Shown piece by piece: positions 48,295-57,633 of a stretch of 64,000 nucleotides of DNA (the first letter of the stretch is position 1; each line of letters opens with the position of its first letter). This DNA is from Albibacterium bauzanense. Lineage in GTDB: Bacteria > Bacteroidota > Bacteroidia > Sphingobacteriales > Sphingobacteriaceae. The notes under the pieces were generated by a model. It was given only the letters and a program-made list of their open reading frames with translations. It ran no database searches and had not been told where the DNA came from. The stretch is taken from positions 1 to 64,000 of the forward strand of contig NZ_SMGO01000002.1 in NCBI RefSeq assembly GCF_004339765.1, in the 5' to 3' direction. The position numbers and the translations under genes are program-made.

Positions 48295-49305
48295 CTAAGC
48301 ACCTAATGCTTTTCTTGCGTATTCTACACATTTCGCAACTTCTTTCACAGCATCAGAGCCAGCAGGAATTTCATATTCCAATTCGATGGTAGCAGGGAAA
48401 TGATATTTGTTCTTTGAAATTAGGTTAAGAACTTCAATAATAGGTGTATCTCCTTGACCCCAAACCACATTCTGACCTCCATTCGCTTTGTTCTTTCTAT
48501 CTTTAGTGTGCATACTCGAAATATGAGAAGCGCGAGCATTGATAAATTCAATCGGATCAAATCCAGCTGCTACATAATGTCCCATATCAAAATTGGCAGC
48601 ATTATTAGCAGATTGAATGAAAGAAGCATCCCACATATCAAACGTTTGCTGTAAGTGACCGTGATAACCTACACGCATATTATTTCTGTAAGCAATATCT
48701 CCCAAACGTTTCGTTTGAACAGAGCTCGTAGGAAACTCAACCGTAACCTGGTTAGCACCCAATGCTTTACCGGCACGCATAGCGTAATCTATTTCTGCAT
48801 CCGAATTATTTACCCCCAATGCACTTGGTTTAAAACCATAGACAGTAACACCTGCATCATTGTACATTTTACGCAATTGCTCAAAACGTGTCATAGGTAC
48901 ACTTGCACGCCATTCTGCTAATTTTTTAGCATATTCAGCCTGTGCAGCTACATATTCAGGACTAGGTTGAGGACGCGGTTGCCCTGGAGCAGGCGCAGCC
49001 ATTTGTGGACGAGGAGGTGCCACAGGAGCTCCAGCAAAAGCTTCCGGAGCTTCTCCCATTAACTCAATAGCACTCACGTTTGCATCTAAACAATACTGAA
49101 GAAGTTGTTCAGCACTGCTAGGCATACTTCTAAAAGAATAGGTAATACATCCTATTTGAACACCATTAAATAAAGAATTTGGTTTGCCTAAGTTCTTAAT
49201 GTAGACAGGTGCTCCAAAAGTTGATTTGGAAGCTACAGCCATACCAGCTACTGCAAGAGTACCGGTGCCAAGAAACTTACGCCTAGATAGGTAGTTGTTT
49301 GTCAT
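48295..49305 (-). CDS. Tat-exported TIM-barrel sugar isomerase-like protein
   Basis: 336 residues. The twin-arginine signal YLSRRKFLGTGTLAVAG is clear, so the protein is folded, probably with metal, before export. The xylose-isomerase-like TIM barrel shows ANQVTVEFPTSS, MRVGYHGH, ANFDMGHYVAAG, ISSMHTKDRK and PATIELEYE as likely metal-site strands. Between about residues 90 and 130 a proline/alanine-rich insertion (PVAPPRPQMAAPAPGQPRPQ) interrupts the fold. It lies between the SusCD-3 pair and a dehydrogenase-cytochrome c gene. Periplasmic members of this family next to Gfo and DUF1080 genes suggest action on an oxidised sugar outside the cell membrane. Confidence 0.85.
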   Translation of the reverse strand: MTNNYLSRRKFLGTGTLAVAGMAVASKSTFGAPVYIKNLGKPNSLFNGVQIGCITYSFRSMPSSAEQLLQYCLDANVSAIELMGEAPEAFAGAPVAPPRPQMAAPAPGQPRPQPSPEYVAAQAEYAKKLAEWRASVPMTRFEQLRKMYNDAGVTVYGFKPSALGVNNSDAEIDYAMRAGKALGANQVTVEFPTSSVQTKRLGDIAYRNNMRVGYHGHLQQTFDMWDASFIQSANNAANFDMGHYVAAGFDPIEFINARASHISSMHTKDRKNKANGGQNVVWGQGDTPIIEVLNLISKNKYHFPATIELEYEIPAGSDAVKEVAKCVEYARKALGA

Positions 49306-49400
49306 AGTTTATAAATTGATTGGTTATTGATCTAATAATTATCTAATATCTATAAAACAATTGTAAAATAAAAATTACTATCGTAAAAAAATTACAATCA

Positions 49401-49408
49401 CAAAAATA
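49401..49408 (-). promoter_or_regulatory. Possible -7 element for the Tat TIM-barrel gene
   Basis: On the minus strand TATTTTTG, a match to TAnnTTTG, 96 bp before the start codon. No convincing -33 partner. Confidence 0.3.
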
Positions 49409-49496
49409 TTATGTTCTACATATTATCTTACAGGTTTATGTACAGAAAATAAGCAATTTAAAATGGCCATTATGAGCCAAAATAAAAACATTAAAC

Positions 49497-49537
49497 AGAT
49501 CGAAGTCCCAAAAGTTGAACTTCCAGGACTTCGATCT
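49497..49537 (-). terminator. Terminator after the dehydrogenase-cytochrome c gene
   Basis: Perfect 12-bp inverted repeat AGATCGAAGTCC (49497-49508 and 49526-49537), 15 bp past the stop codon, followed on the minus strand by GTTTAATGTTTTTAT. Confidence 0.88.
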
Positions 49538-49552
49538 ATAAGAATTCAAGAA

Positions 49553-52420
49553 TTATTCTTGTTTAAACTCAACACCATTCAGTGTCATTAGAGGTTGTGT
49601 AGCTCCAGCTTCTGCATTTTTAAATACAAAGTATATATCTTGTGGACCTGTTAAAGCCTGATCCAGATTGATAACAACTGGAGGAGCTGTGTTAGCTGCT
49701 CTCGCTGCGGCCATTGCTGCTGCTATTGCTTTCTCAGCTGCTGCTTTATTGCCACCTGCATCTTGCAATGCTTGTTCCATAGTAGGCATCTGACCTCTTG
49801 GAGGAGCGATGAATAAAGCAATAGTTGTTTGTCCGATCAAGGCACCAGTAGGAGAACCAAGGTGAGCTTCAATCGTAGCACCAGCATTGTTTTCTCTTTG
49901 CGTAGCTGAGCCAGCGATTTGCAATGATTTGATATTGGTCAGATCCAATCCCTTGAAACCAACGCTAGTACCATTCAATGGTTTAATAACCTTACCACCT
50001 CGTCCGTTATCCGACATTTCACCACCTTGAATATCATCAGCATCACCTGCAGGAACCAATGGGTTGCGCAATCTTACGATACTTTCAACTGCTTGAGCAG
50101 GCGCTGTTCCAGCTCCTTTATCAGTATATCCAGCTTGAAGAATATAAGATCCACGACCATTATCACCATCAGGAACTACTGCATTAAAGGTACCTTTTAC
50201 AGGTAAACTCTTAGAAGTTTCATCCGTAACGTGCATAATGTAGTTTAAGATTGTACTAGCATCATTCGCTGATACACCTGGATTTGCCGGCATTACAGCT
50301 TCACCCCATACACCTGTACCACCATTACGTATTTTATTATTTAATCTTTCCCACTCTGAAGGTGTGTTTTTATATTTCTCAGAAATCTTAACCAAAGCAG
50401 GTCCGATTGAAACCTGGTCTAAGTTATGACAACTAGTACAGTTGTTTTTAGCCATTAATGCTTGTGCAACATTCAAACCAGCCGACATATTAACACTTCG
50501 TTGATTTTGAATTACTTCAGCCCAGTCAAAACCTTCCGATACGTATTGAATCGAAACAGAAACATGATCAGGAGTAATTTTACCGTCAGCTAAGCTTCCA
50601 TCTTCAGCATCACTTAAATTCACCTGATAGTTAAATGGTTTGCCAGGGAAGAAGAATGTTTTATTACCCAATACATCAAAAGTGATCTCAGGTGCAGTAT
50701 TACCAGAAATAATTTTCACAGATTTAGAGCTGCTTTCTCCAGATGGATCAGTAACAGTCAATGTAGCTGTAAACACGCCTTCTTTATCAAAAGTAACCGA
50801 AGGATTTGCTTCAGTAAATGTTTGTACAGAAGCCCCAGCTTCATCCGTAACTTTCCACTCATATTTCAACTCATCACCATCCAGATCGCGTGATCCTTCA
50901 GCAGAAAGTTTAGTAGTAAATGGAACCGGACCCCCATTTTTCTCAACAGAAGCTTCTGCGATAGGTGTACGGTTACCTGCATTATACTCAATTTTCACTA
51001 ATTGAGAATTATGGCTCTTAGCAAACCAGGTGCTTCCATATTCCAATACATATAAATCTCCCTCCGGACCAAATTTCATGTCAATTGGTTCAACTGGGTG
51101 ATAGCTTGGTAAGAAACGTTCCATAGATTCGTAATCGCCATTTTCTTTCATGGTAATTGCCATAATCCAACCTCTTGAAAGGTCAGTAGCCAACCATTTA
51201 CCTTCATAATATGACGGGAAAGGACGTTTAGCATCATCCTTGAAATCTGCTCTATGATAAATAGGACCTCCTGTTGCACTACGGCTACCACTACCTACCA
51301 ATGGAAACTCTTCTGAAGGACCATAAGGGTAATAGATAAACGGCTTAGCAACTGGCGGCAATAATTCAAGTCCGGTATTGTTTACCGAAGTATTGGTATA
51401 ATTGTTCGGGTCTTTTTTCTCTAAAGGAACATCCTTTTCGTAATCAAAATACGGGAAAGCAGCATTTGGACCAACAAAGAATGGCCAGCCAAAGTTACCG
51501 GGACCACGAGCCTGATTTAATTCATCGTATCCACGAGGGCCAATTTCACTATCTACACTAGCATCCGGACCAACTTCTCCCCAATAAACATAACCTGTCT
51601 TACTATCTACAGAAACTCTCCAAGCATTACGGTGTCCCATAGTATAAATTTCCGGACGGGTCTTTTCAGTTCCTTCTGGGAATAAGTTACCTTTTGGAAT
51701 TGTGTAAGTACCATCATCTTCCGGATGAATACGTAAGATTTTTCCACGTAAGTCATTGGTGTTTGCTGCATGAGCCTGATCATCCCAACTTGCACGTCCT
51801 GGTCTTTCATCTGTATGAGCAGATAAAGCATTTCCTGTGTTATTTCCAACAGTCAAGAATAAGTTACCATCTTTATCCCAAGTCATACCACCACCTGTAT
51901 GGCAGCAAACTTCACGTTGAGTAGTAACTTCCAATAAAACTTTTTCAGAGTTATCTACCAATTTACCATCAACCATTTCCCAACGAGTAAGAATGTGTTT
52001 TTTCTCAGTTGGATGAGCATAGTAAATATAGATCCAATGATTCGTATCAAAATCAGGATCAAGAATTAAACCCAAAAGCCCTTCTTCAGCTTCTCTCACA
52101 ACACCTTCTGCACTTGTATATTTTGTATTAACATTAATATGAGCAACTAACGTGGTTGTATCCAACGCAGCATCATATAATTTGATATCCCCTTTACGTT
52201 CAGAGATAACAACATTCCCGTTGTTCATTACCGCAAAGGTATTTGGCTCATCAAGATCTTGCGCCAAGACAACTGGTGTGAAGCGACTATCATCTGGCTT
52301 CTGCCCATCATCTACCATTCCGCTATTTCTGGAACAACCAGCAAGCACAACAGTAAACAATACAAGAACCAGACCCATGAGCTTCATAAATTTAAAATTT
52401 CTCACAGTACAAATTTTCAT
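49553..52420 (-). CDS. Lipoprotein sugar dehydrogenase with PKD, cytochrome c and CBM6-like domains
   Basis: 955 residues (an ATG at 52387 would shorten the n-region by 11). Lipobox VVLAGC. Domain order: glucose/sorbosone dehydrogenase propeller at about 45-470 (EEGLLGLILDPDFDTNHWIY, CCHTGGGMTWDKDGNLFLTV, HRNAWRVSVD); PKD at about 490-575; cytochrome c at about 640-740 (NNCTSCHNLDQVSIGPAL, distal methionine in GEAVMPANPGVS); and a C-terminal CBM6-like domain. That last domain is interrupted by an alanine-rich helix (AAAEKAIAAAMAAARAAN). Likely oxidises a bound sugar at the outer or inner membrane surface and passes electrons through heme. Flanked by Tat-exported TIM-barrel and Gfo genes, each with its own terminator. 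Confidence 0.87.
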   Translation of the reverse strand: MKICTVRNFKFMKLMGLVLVLFTVVLAGCSRNSGMVDDGQKPDDSRFTPVVLAQDLDEPNTFAVMNNGNVVISERKGDIKLYDAALDTTTLVAHINVNTKYTSAEGVVREAEEGLLGLILDPDFDTNHWIYIYYAHPTEKKHILTRWEMVDGKLVDNSEKVLLEVTTQREVCCHTGGGMTWDKDGNLFLTVGNNTGNALSAHTDERPGRASWDDQAHAANTNDLRGKILRIHPEDDGTYTIPKGNLFPEGTEKTRPEIYTMGHRNAWRVSVDSKTGYVYWGEVGPDASVDSEIGPRGYDELNQARGPGNFGWPFFVGPNAAFPYFDYEKDVPLEKKDPNNYTNTSVNNTGLELLPPVAKPFIYYPYGPSEEFPLVGSGSRSATGGPIYHRADFKDDAKRPFPSYYEGKWLATDLSRGWIMAITMKENGDYESMERFLPSYHPVEPIDMKFGPEGDLYVLEYGSTWFAKSHNSQLVKIEYNAGNRTPIAEASVEKNGGPVPFTTKLSAEGSRDLDGDELKYEWKVTDEAGASVQTFTEANPSVTFDKEGVFTATLTVTDPSGESSSKSVKIISGNTAPEITFDVLGNKTFFFPGKPFNYQVNLSDAEDGSLADGKITPDHVSVSIQYVSEGFDWAEVIQNQRSVNMSAGLNVAQALMAKNNCTSCHNLDQVSIGPALVKISEKYKNTPSEWERLNNKIRNGGTGVWGEAVMPANPGVSANDASTILNYIMHVTDETSKSLPVKGTFNAVVPDGDNGRGSYILQAGYTDKGAGTAPAQAVESIVRLRNPLVPAGDADDIQGGEMSDNGRGGKVIKPLNGTSVGFKGLDLTNIKSLQIAGSATQRENNAGATIEAHLGSPTGALIGQTTIALFIAPPRGQMPTMEQALQDAGGNKAAAEKAIAAAMAAARAANTAPPVVINLDQALTGPQDIYFVFKNAEAGATQPLMTLNGVEFKQE

Positions 52421-52517
52421 AAAGTTTAGTTAATTAAGTTTATTGATATTAAGATTATAAATTAGTTTGCGCATTAATTACAAGGTGTCATATGCACACA
52501 CTTGTACAATTGAATTT

Positions 52518-52525
52518 CAAAAGTA
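52518..52525 (-). promoter_or_regulatory. Possible -7 element for the dehydrogenase-cytochrome c gene
   Basis: On the minus strand TACTTTTG, a full match to TAnnTTTG, 98 bp before the start codon. The -33 region is unclear. Confidence 0.4.
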
Positions 52526-52630
52526 TATAATAAAAACTTTAGTTCCTATACATTTTTTATTTTATGCAACAAATAAAATATTCATAGCAATGTCACAATC
52601 TCTTGCTGTTTTGTAACTATACTGTAAAAC

Positions 52631-52678
52631 GAAAAAAGGCCTTCAATTGACCCTGAGATCAATTAAAAACCTTTTTCC
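52631..52678 (-). terminator. Imperfect hairpin after the Tat Gfo gene
   Basis: Arms GAAAAAAGG and AATTGA pair with TCAATT and CCTTTTT on the far side with a few mismatches. It lies 24 bp past the stop codon, and CCTTTTTTCG follows on the minus strand. Confidence 0.6.
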
Positions 52679-52701
52679 TATAAATTTAGAATCTTATATA
52701 T

Positions 52702-54189
52702 TTAGATTCCGCTCAATTTCCAAGGGTCTCTGTACTCTCCCTTAACATATTGATTTACAATATCTACGTTAGTAACACGCATGTTTTTAGCATCCCATAA
52801 AAGTTTCTTTCCTCTAGAAGGGTAAGATTTACGCATTGGGCTTCCGGCAGGAGCGTTAGCAGCAGGAGGCACATCAACAGATGAAGTAAACCCTCTGATA
52901 GCAAGATTCGCAATTAACATAGCTTCTGTTAATAAAGCAGCTTTTTCAAATGGTGAACTTACTTCCATATTGCCATAACCGGCTAAACAAGCTTGTACCC
53001 ATTGTGCATAGTGGCCACTAGCTCCATTAGGAACTCTCTTATATTTAACTGGCACATTTAACCCATCCATTCTTGATACAGGCAATAATCTTGCATTATC
53101 AGAATAGGTTTCAGCCATCATCTTTCCTTTAGTTCCAATGAAAAGAGAACCATTGGTTGGCCAAATTTCATCCGGTCCAATTTCATCCGGTCGAGAAGGA
53201 ATAATACCACCATCAGACCAATGTACTTTCAATGCTTTTTTAGTTTTACTAGTAGGAGCAAATGTTAAAGTAGAAGTAGTAGCAACCGGTCCGCTTTCAT
53301 CATTTGTATATAAAGTAGAAACACTTGATTCTACAGAAGTCACTTCTTTTAAATCAAACACATTCATAGGTGCTTCAATTAAATGCGCACCCATATCACC
53401 AATAGCTCCCGTTCCATAAGCCCACCAGCCTCTCCAGTTAAACGGCACAACCGTTCCATACTGAGCATTCGGATCCGATTTAGGATAAGGTTTTGCCGCA
53501 GCCGGCCCTTGCCATAAATCCCAGTCTAAAGTAGATGGTACCGGCGATGTTTCTGTCGGCCATTTAACACCTTGTGGCCAGATAGGTCTGTTTGTCCAGC
53601 AATACACATCTTCGATATCGCCAATCAATCCAGCCTCAAACCATTCCTTTAAAAGACGGGTACCGTCATTAGAAGCTCCCTGGTTACCCATTTGAGATAC
53701 CACTTTATAACGTTCTGCTAATTCAGCAAGTAAGCGTGCTTCATAGATATTATGTGTTAATGGTTTTTGTATCCAGATATGTTTCCCCAATGTAATGGCA
53801 GCAGTACCAATTACCGCATGCGTATGGTCAGGAGTTGAAACTGAAACAGCATCAAAGTTTTTAACTTCTTTATCGAACAATTCGCGCCAATCCACATACT
53901 TTTTAGCATCCGGATATTTAGCATAGGTCTCTGCCCCTCTTTTTTGATCCACATCGCACAGGAATGCAATTTTAGCTTTCCCACTTCCATGAAATCCGTC
54001 AATATCACTTGCACCTTTACCACCAATACCTACGCCTGCTATATATAAGGTATCACTTGGTGCTACAAACCCTTTACCTAGAACGTGTCGGGGTACGATA
54101 CTAAATGCAGCAACTCCCAGTGCACCGGTCTTGATAAATTCTCTCCTTGATGGAGCTTTAGAGGTTTTTGTTGTCTCTTTTTTTGTCAT
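52702..54189 (-). CDS. Tat-exported Gfo/Idh/MocA oxidoreductase
   Basis: 495 residues. Twin-arginine signal APSRREFIKTGALGVAAF, so the protein is exported folded with its nicotinamide cofactor bound, as in glucose-fructose oxidoreductase. Rossmann motif GVGIGGKGASDIDGFHG, catalytic-motif variant WIQKPLTHN, and GTGAIGDMGAHLIEAP with the C-terminal histidine. Such periplasmic enzymes cannot use free NAD and must relay hydride between two sugars or to another partner. The neighbouring dehydrogenase-cytochrome and TIM-barrel proteins are candidates. The gene is divergent from glpQ-like and DUF1080 genes. Substrate unknown. Confidence 0.88.
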   Translation of the reverse strand: MTKKETTKTSKAPSRREFIKTGALGVAAFSIVPRHVLGKGFVAPSDTLYIAGVGIGGKGASDIDGFHGSGKAKIAFLCDVDQKRGAETYAKYPDAKKYVDWRELFDKEVKNFDAVSVSTPDHTHAVIGTAAITLGKHIWIQKPLTHNIYEARLLAELAERYKVVSQMGNQGASNDGTRLLKEWFEAGLIGDIEDVYCWTNRPIWPQGVKWPTETSPVPSTLDWDLWQGPAAAKPYPKSDPNAQYGTVVPFNWRGWWAYGTGAIGDMGAHLIEAPMNVFDLKEVTSVESSVSTLYTNDESGPVATTSTLTFAPTSKTKKALKVHWSDGGIIPSRPDEIGPDEIWPTNGSLFIGTKGKMMAETYSDNARLLPVSRMDGLNVPVKYKRVPNGASGHYAQWVQACLAGYGNMEVSSPFEKAALLTEAMLIANLAIRGFTSSVDVPPAANAPAGSPMRKSYPSRGKKLLWDAKNMRVTNVDIVNQYVKGEYRDPWKLSGI

Positions 54190-54253
54190 CGTTTTTAGAT
54201 TATGGTTATTGAATATTATTGGTTGTTGAAAAATTCATAGTGATCTAATCTGC

Positions 54254-54271
54254 ATAGAATAATTATTCTAT
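54254..54271. promoter_or_regulatory. 18-bp palindrome in the Gfo/GDPD divergent region
   Basis: ATAGAATAATTATTCTAT, a perfect palindrome 65 bp before the minus-strand Gfo gene and about 160 bp before the GDPD gene. Its position between divergent genes fits an operator; no matching regulator is known here. Confidence 0.45.
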
Positions 54272-54313
54272 ACCTGTATGCAACAAGCAAGTTACATTTT
54301 TTATACTTTTTAA

Positions 54314-54321
54314 CAAATTTA
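54314..54321 (-). promoter_or_regulatory. Possible -7 element for the Tat Gfo gene
   Basis: On the minus strand TAAATTTG, a full match to TAnnTTTG. If used, the 18-bp palindrome lies downstream of it, in a position to repress. Confidence 0.35.
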
Positions 54322-54429
54322 TAAATCAGAAAATTTTAAATTTTAAAAGCATGAAATAATGCATGGCTTAAAATTTGGATTTACTGCGATTTATATTTTA
54401 CTTTAGACGACAGAACAAAAACCCACACA

Positions 54430-55200
54430 ATGAAAATCATTAAAAGCGTATTGATTATTGCTATTATGTTAATAGTTAACCAAAGCCAGGCACAAACCAA
54501 GGTAATTGCGCATCGCGGTGCATTTAAACTACAAAACCTGCCCGAAAACTCCATTGCTTCGCTTAAGCATGCGATCCAATTAAAGTGCTTCGGTTCCGAA
54601 TTCGATGTTCATCTTACTAAAGACGATGTGCTGGTTGTTAACCACGACAAAGATTTTTACGGCATTGATATTGAACGATCTACCTATCAGGAATTATTAG
54701 CTAAAAAGCACCCTAACGGAGAAAGCATTCCAACACTTGAAGCCTACTTAAAGGAGGGAATGAAACAAAAGAAAACCCGTTTGGTATTAGAAATAAAAAC
54801 CTCTGTAATTGATAAAGCACGTACGCTAAAAACAACAGAAATGACTGTAGCTCTGGTCAATAAATTGAAGGCGCAAAAATTAGTCGATTATATTTGTTTT
54901 GATTACGATGCCGGAAAGCTAATCCATCAACTAGCACCGAAAGCAGAGGTAGCCTACCTGAATGGAGATATTGCACCCGAGCAAGTAAAAAAAGACGGCT
55001 ACACTGGCATCGACTATCATTTCAATGTGTTTAAAGCACATCCGGAATGGATAGAAGAAGCACATAAACTTGGTTTAAGCGTTAATGTCTGGACAGTTAA
55101 CACAGATGAGGATATATTAACTGCCTTAAATCAAAAGGTAGATTATATTACTACCAATGAACCTGAAAGAGTATTTGAACTTATAAAAACACATCAATAA
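54430..55200 (+). CDS. Exported glycerophosphodiester phosphodiesterase
   Basis: 256 residues, Sec signal peptide (SVLIIAIMLIVNQSQAQ). GDPD fold: VIAHRGAFKLQNLPENSIAS with the catalytic HR and ENS motifs, EFDVHLTKDDVLVVNHD with metal ligands, LVLEIKTS and NVWTVNTDEDI. It hydrolyses glycerophosphodiesters to glycerol-3-phosphate and an alcohol in the periplasm. It is 8 bp upstream of a DUF1080 gene in an apparent two-gene operon, an unusual partner. The function may be scavenging rather than part of the glycan route. Confidence 0.92.
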   Translation: MKIIKSVLIIAIMLIVNQSQAQTKVIAHRGAFKLQNLPENSIASLKHAIQLKCFGSEFDVHLTKDDVLVVNHDKDFYGIDIERSTYQELLAKKHPNGESIPTLEAYLKEGMKQKKTRLVLEIKTSVIDKARTLKTTEMTVALVNKLKAQKLVDYICFDYDAGKLIHQLAPKAEVAYLNGDIAPEQVKKDGYTGIDYHFNVFKAHPEWIEEAHKLGLSVNVWTVNTDEDILTALNQKVDYITTNEPERVFELIKTHQ

Positions 55201-55208
55201 ACAATTTT

Positions 55209-56024
55209 ATGAAAAATTATAAATTAAAAATTTTAACAGTCAGCTTTTTAAGCTTTTCAGCCTTCCAAGCCAGCGCACAACAACCTGCAGCAGCTCAACC
55301 CGCACCAGCCAGAGGAAATCCTGCAGATACAGAAGTATGGGAACCCATTCCAAAAGTGGTTGTTCCGGGAGCAAGCTTCAGCAATGCGCCCTCAGACGCA
55401 ATTATCTTATTCGATGGAAAAAACCTGGATCAATGGGTAACAACCAAAGACAAATCACCTGCTAAATGGACGGTTGCCGATGGATTGCTAACAGTAAATA
55501 AAGCAACCGGTAATGGAAACATCGAAACCAAGCAATCTTTTAAAAACTACCAACTGCATATCGAATGGCGTATCCCTGCTGATATCGATGGCGAGGGACA
55601 AGGCAGAGGTAATAGCGGCCTATTTTTAGCTTCAACAGGAGGCGGCGATAGCGGCTACGAAGTTCAGATTATGGATTCGTATAACAACGAAAATAAAACT
55701 TATGTTAATGGAATGGCTTCCAGCATCTATAAACAATTTATTCCGGCAGCTAATCCGGCAAAAAAAGCAGGTGAATGGAATACCTATGATATAGCCTGGG
55801 TTGCACCTACTTTCAATGCAGATGGTTCAGTTAAAACACCTGCCCATGTTACTATATTCTTCAACGGCGTATTAGTTCAAAACAATATTGAATTAAAAGG
55901 TGAGACCTTATACATCGGGCAACCCGCTTACAAGCAATACGATTCTGCTCCTATTAAATTACAATCACACGGAGATAAGAGCAAACCTATCAGCTTCCGC
56001 AATATCTGGGTACGCAATCTATAA
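55209..56024 (+). CDS. Exported DUF1080 (3-keto-disaccharide hydrolase-like) protein
   Basis: 271 residues, Sec signal peptide (VSFLSFSAFQASAQ), a short Pro/Ala-rich linker, then one DUF1080 jelly-roll: DAIILFDGKNLDQWVTTKDK, LLTVNKATGNGNIETK, LHIEWRIP, GNSGLFLAS, GYEVQIMDSY, EWNTYDIAW, VTIFFNGVLVQ and PISFRNIWVR. Better conserved than the DUF1080 part at 19443. Predicted periplasmic 3-keto-glycoside hydrolase or binding protein, matching the divergent Tat Gfo enzyme that could make the keto group. Ends with a strong terminator. Confidence 0.87.
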   Translation: MKNYKLKILTVSFLSFSAFQASAQQPAAAQPAPARGNPADTEVWEPIPKVVVPGASFSNAPSDAIILFDGKNLDQWVTTKDKSPAKWTVADGLLTVNKATGNGNIETKQSFKNYQLHIEWRIPADIDGEGQGRGNSGLFLASTGGGDSGYEVQIMDSYNNENKTYVNGMASSIYKQFIPAANPAKKAGEWNTYDIAWVAPTFNADGSVKTPAHVTIFFNGVLVQNNIELKGETLYIGQPAYKQYDSAPIKLQSHGDKSKPISFRNIWVRNL

Positions 56025-56045
56025 GAATTTTTCTACCAGTAAAAG

Positions 56046-56092
56046 AAGCAAAACGAGGCTTATAAAGATACTTTATAAGCCTCGTTTTGCTT
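56046..56092 (+). terminator. Terminator after the DUF1080 gene
   Basis: Perfect inverted repeat of 22 bp (arms 56046-56067 and 56071-56092) with an ATA loop, containing GAGGCTTATAAAG, followed by TTT. It works on the plus strand and is symmetric enough to work on both. Confidence 0.9.
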
Positions 56093-56257
56093 TTACGAAT
56101 ATACCATTATTGATCCTTCCGTTGTATCTGCGTTAAAACAGCCCAAATAGCGCAGACACAACGCGAGGACCACTCGCGAACCATTCGCTTATGTAAAGCA
56201 AGGGTATTACAATACATCACTATGCTTTTAAGAAACCTAATATCTGCATCTTTTCTG

Positions 56258-56265
56258 TATCTTTG
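56258..56265 (+). promoter_or_regulatory. Putative -7 element of der
   Basis: TATCTTTG, a full match to the Bacteroidota TAnnTTTG box, 38 bp before the der start codon. The -33 element is less clear. Confidence 0.55.
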
Positions 56266-56302
56266 CAGAAATTAGAATAAAAGCACCCTTTTAAATAATA
56301 CC

Positions 56303-57604
56303 ATGTCAAATATCATCGCCATCGTTGGCCGTCCGAATGTCGGCAAATCCACCTTCTTCAATCGTTTAGTAGAGAAGCGCAAGGCCATTGTTGACGATTT
56401 TAGCGGAGTAACCCGCGATCGTCATTATGGAACAGGAGAATGGATCGGGAAACATTTTTCGGTGGTAGATACCGGTGGATATGTGCATGGTTCAGACGAT
56501 ATTTACGAGTCAGCCATTCGTGAACAGGTACTTATCGCAATTGATGAGGCAACTGTTATTTTATTTATGGTTGATGTAACTACAGGAGTTACCGACTTGG
56601 ATGATGAAATTGCAAGCTTACTTCGCCGAAGTAAAAAACCAGTCTTTATGGTGGTTAATAAAGTTGATAACACCAATCTTCATATCGAAGCTACTGCTTT
56701 TTACAGCCTGGGCCTGGGCGACCTTTATCCTATTTCATCAATGACAGGTTCTGGAACCGGAGAATTGCTAGATGAAGTTGTAAAGCATTTTGATGACCTG
56801 CCAGAAGAAGAAAATACGCTTGGTAAATATGCTATCGTAGGCCGTCCGAATGTAGGTAAATCTTCTCTTACGAATGCTCTATTGGGCGAAACAAGAAATA
56901 TTGTTACTTCTAATGCTGGCACAACGCGCGATTCGATATCAATTCATTACAATCAATTTGGGCATGAATTTCTTCTTATCGATACTGCCGGATTAAGAAA
57001 GAAAGGAAAGGTTACTGAAGATATCGAATTCTATTCAGTTATGAGAACCATCAAAACACTGGAAGAGGCAGATGTTATTCTCCTGATGTTAGATGCTACA
57101 GAAGGTATTGAATCTCAGGATATCAATATTTTCAGACTGGCTGAAAAGAACAGAAAAGGAGTTGTGATTATTGTGAACAAATGGGATTTAGTAGAGAAAA
57201 CACATAAAAGCAGCAAGGAGTTTGAAGATCGTATTCGTGAAAAGATAGCTCCTTTTACTGATGTGCCTATTATTTTCACTTCCGTTACTGAAAAGCAACG
57301 AATCATGAAGGTGGTAGAAGCAGCGGGCAAGGTTTATATCAATAAGACCAAGAAGATCTCGACATCGAAACTGAATGATATTATGCTGCCGATTATTCAG
57401 AACTTCCCCCCTCCTGCTACGAAAGGAAAATATATTAAAACAAAATATGCAACACAAATCAATGGTCGTTCACCAATGTTTGCATTTTTTTGTAACTTAC
57501 CTCAATATGTAAAAGAGCCTTATAAGCGTTTTATAGAAAATAAACTTCGGGAGAACTTCGACTTTGAAGGGGTGCCTTTAGAAATTTATTTCAGACAGAA
57601 ATAA
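56303..57604 (+). CDS. der: Ribosome-associated double GTPase Der (EngA)
   Basis: 433 residues, the normal Der length. Two tandem GTPase domains: [14 protein letters not shown] near the start with DTGGY and NKVD, and [14 protein letters not shown] near residue 180 with DTAGL and NKWD, then the KH-like C-terminal domain ([20 protein letters not shown]). Der is essential for 50S ribosome assembly. It marks the end of the accessory carbohydrate region. Confidence 0.98.
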   Translation: MSNIIAIVGRPNVGKSTFFNRLVEKRKAIVDDFSGVTRDRHYGTGEWIGKHFSVVDTGGYVHGSDDIYESAIREQVLIAIDEATVILFMVDVTTGVTDLDDEIASLLRRSKKPVFMVVNKVDNTNLHIEATAFYSLGLGDLYPISSMTGSGTGELLDEVVKHFDDLPEEENTLGKYAIVGRPNVGKSSLTNALLGETRNIVTSNAGTTRDSISIHYNQFGHEFLLIDTAGLRKKGKVTEDIEFYSVMRTIKTLEEADVILLMLDATEGIESQDINIFRLAEKNRKGVVIIVNKWDLVEKTHKSSKEFEDRIREKIAPFTDVPIIFTSVTEKQRIMKVVEAAGKVYINKTKKISTSKLNDIMLPIIQNFPPPATKGKYIKTKYATQINGRSPMFAFFCNLPQYVKEPYKRFIENKLRENFDFEGVPLEIYFRQK

Positions 57605-57633
57605 GCTCAGCCTTCGCTGAGTGGTATAAACCG

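Noticed and set aside
48637-48652. TCAAACGTTTGC inside the Tat TIM-barrel gene
   Set aside because: The core palindrome is present but the outer TGC is lost and the position is mid-coding, far from any promoter.
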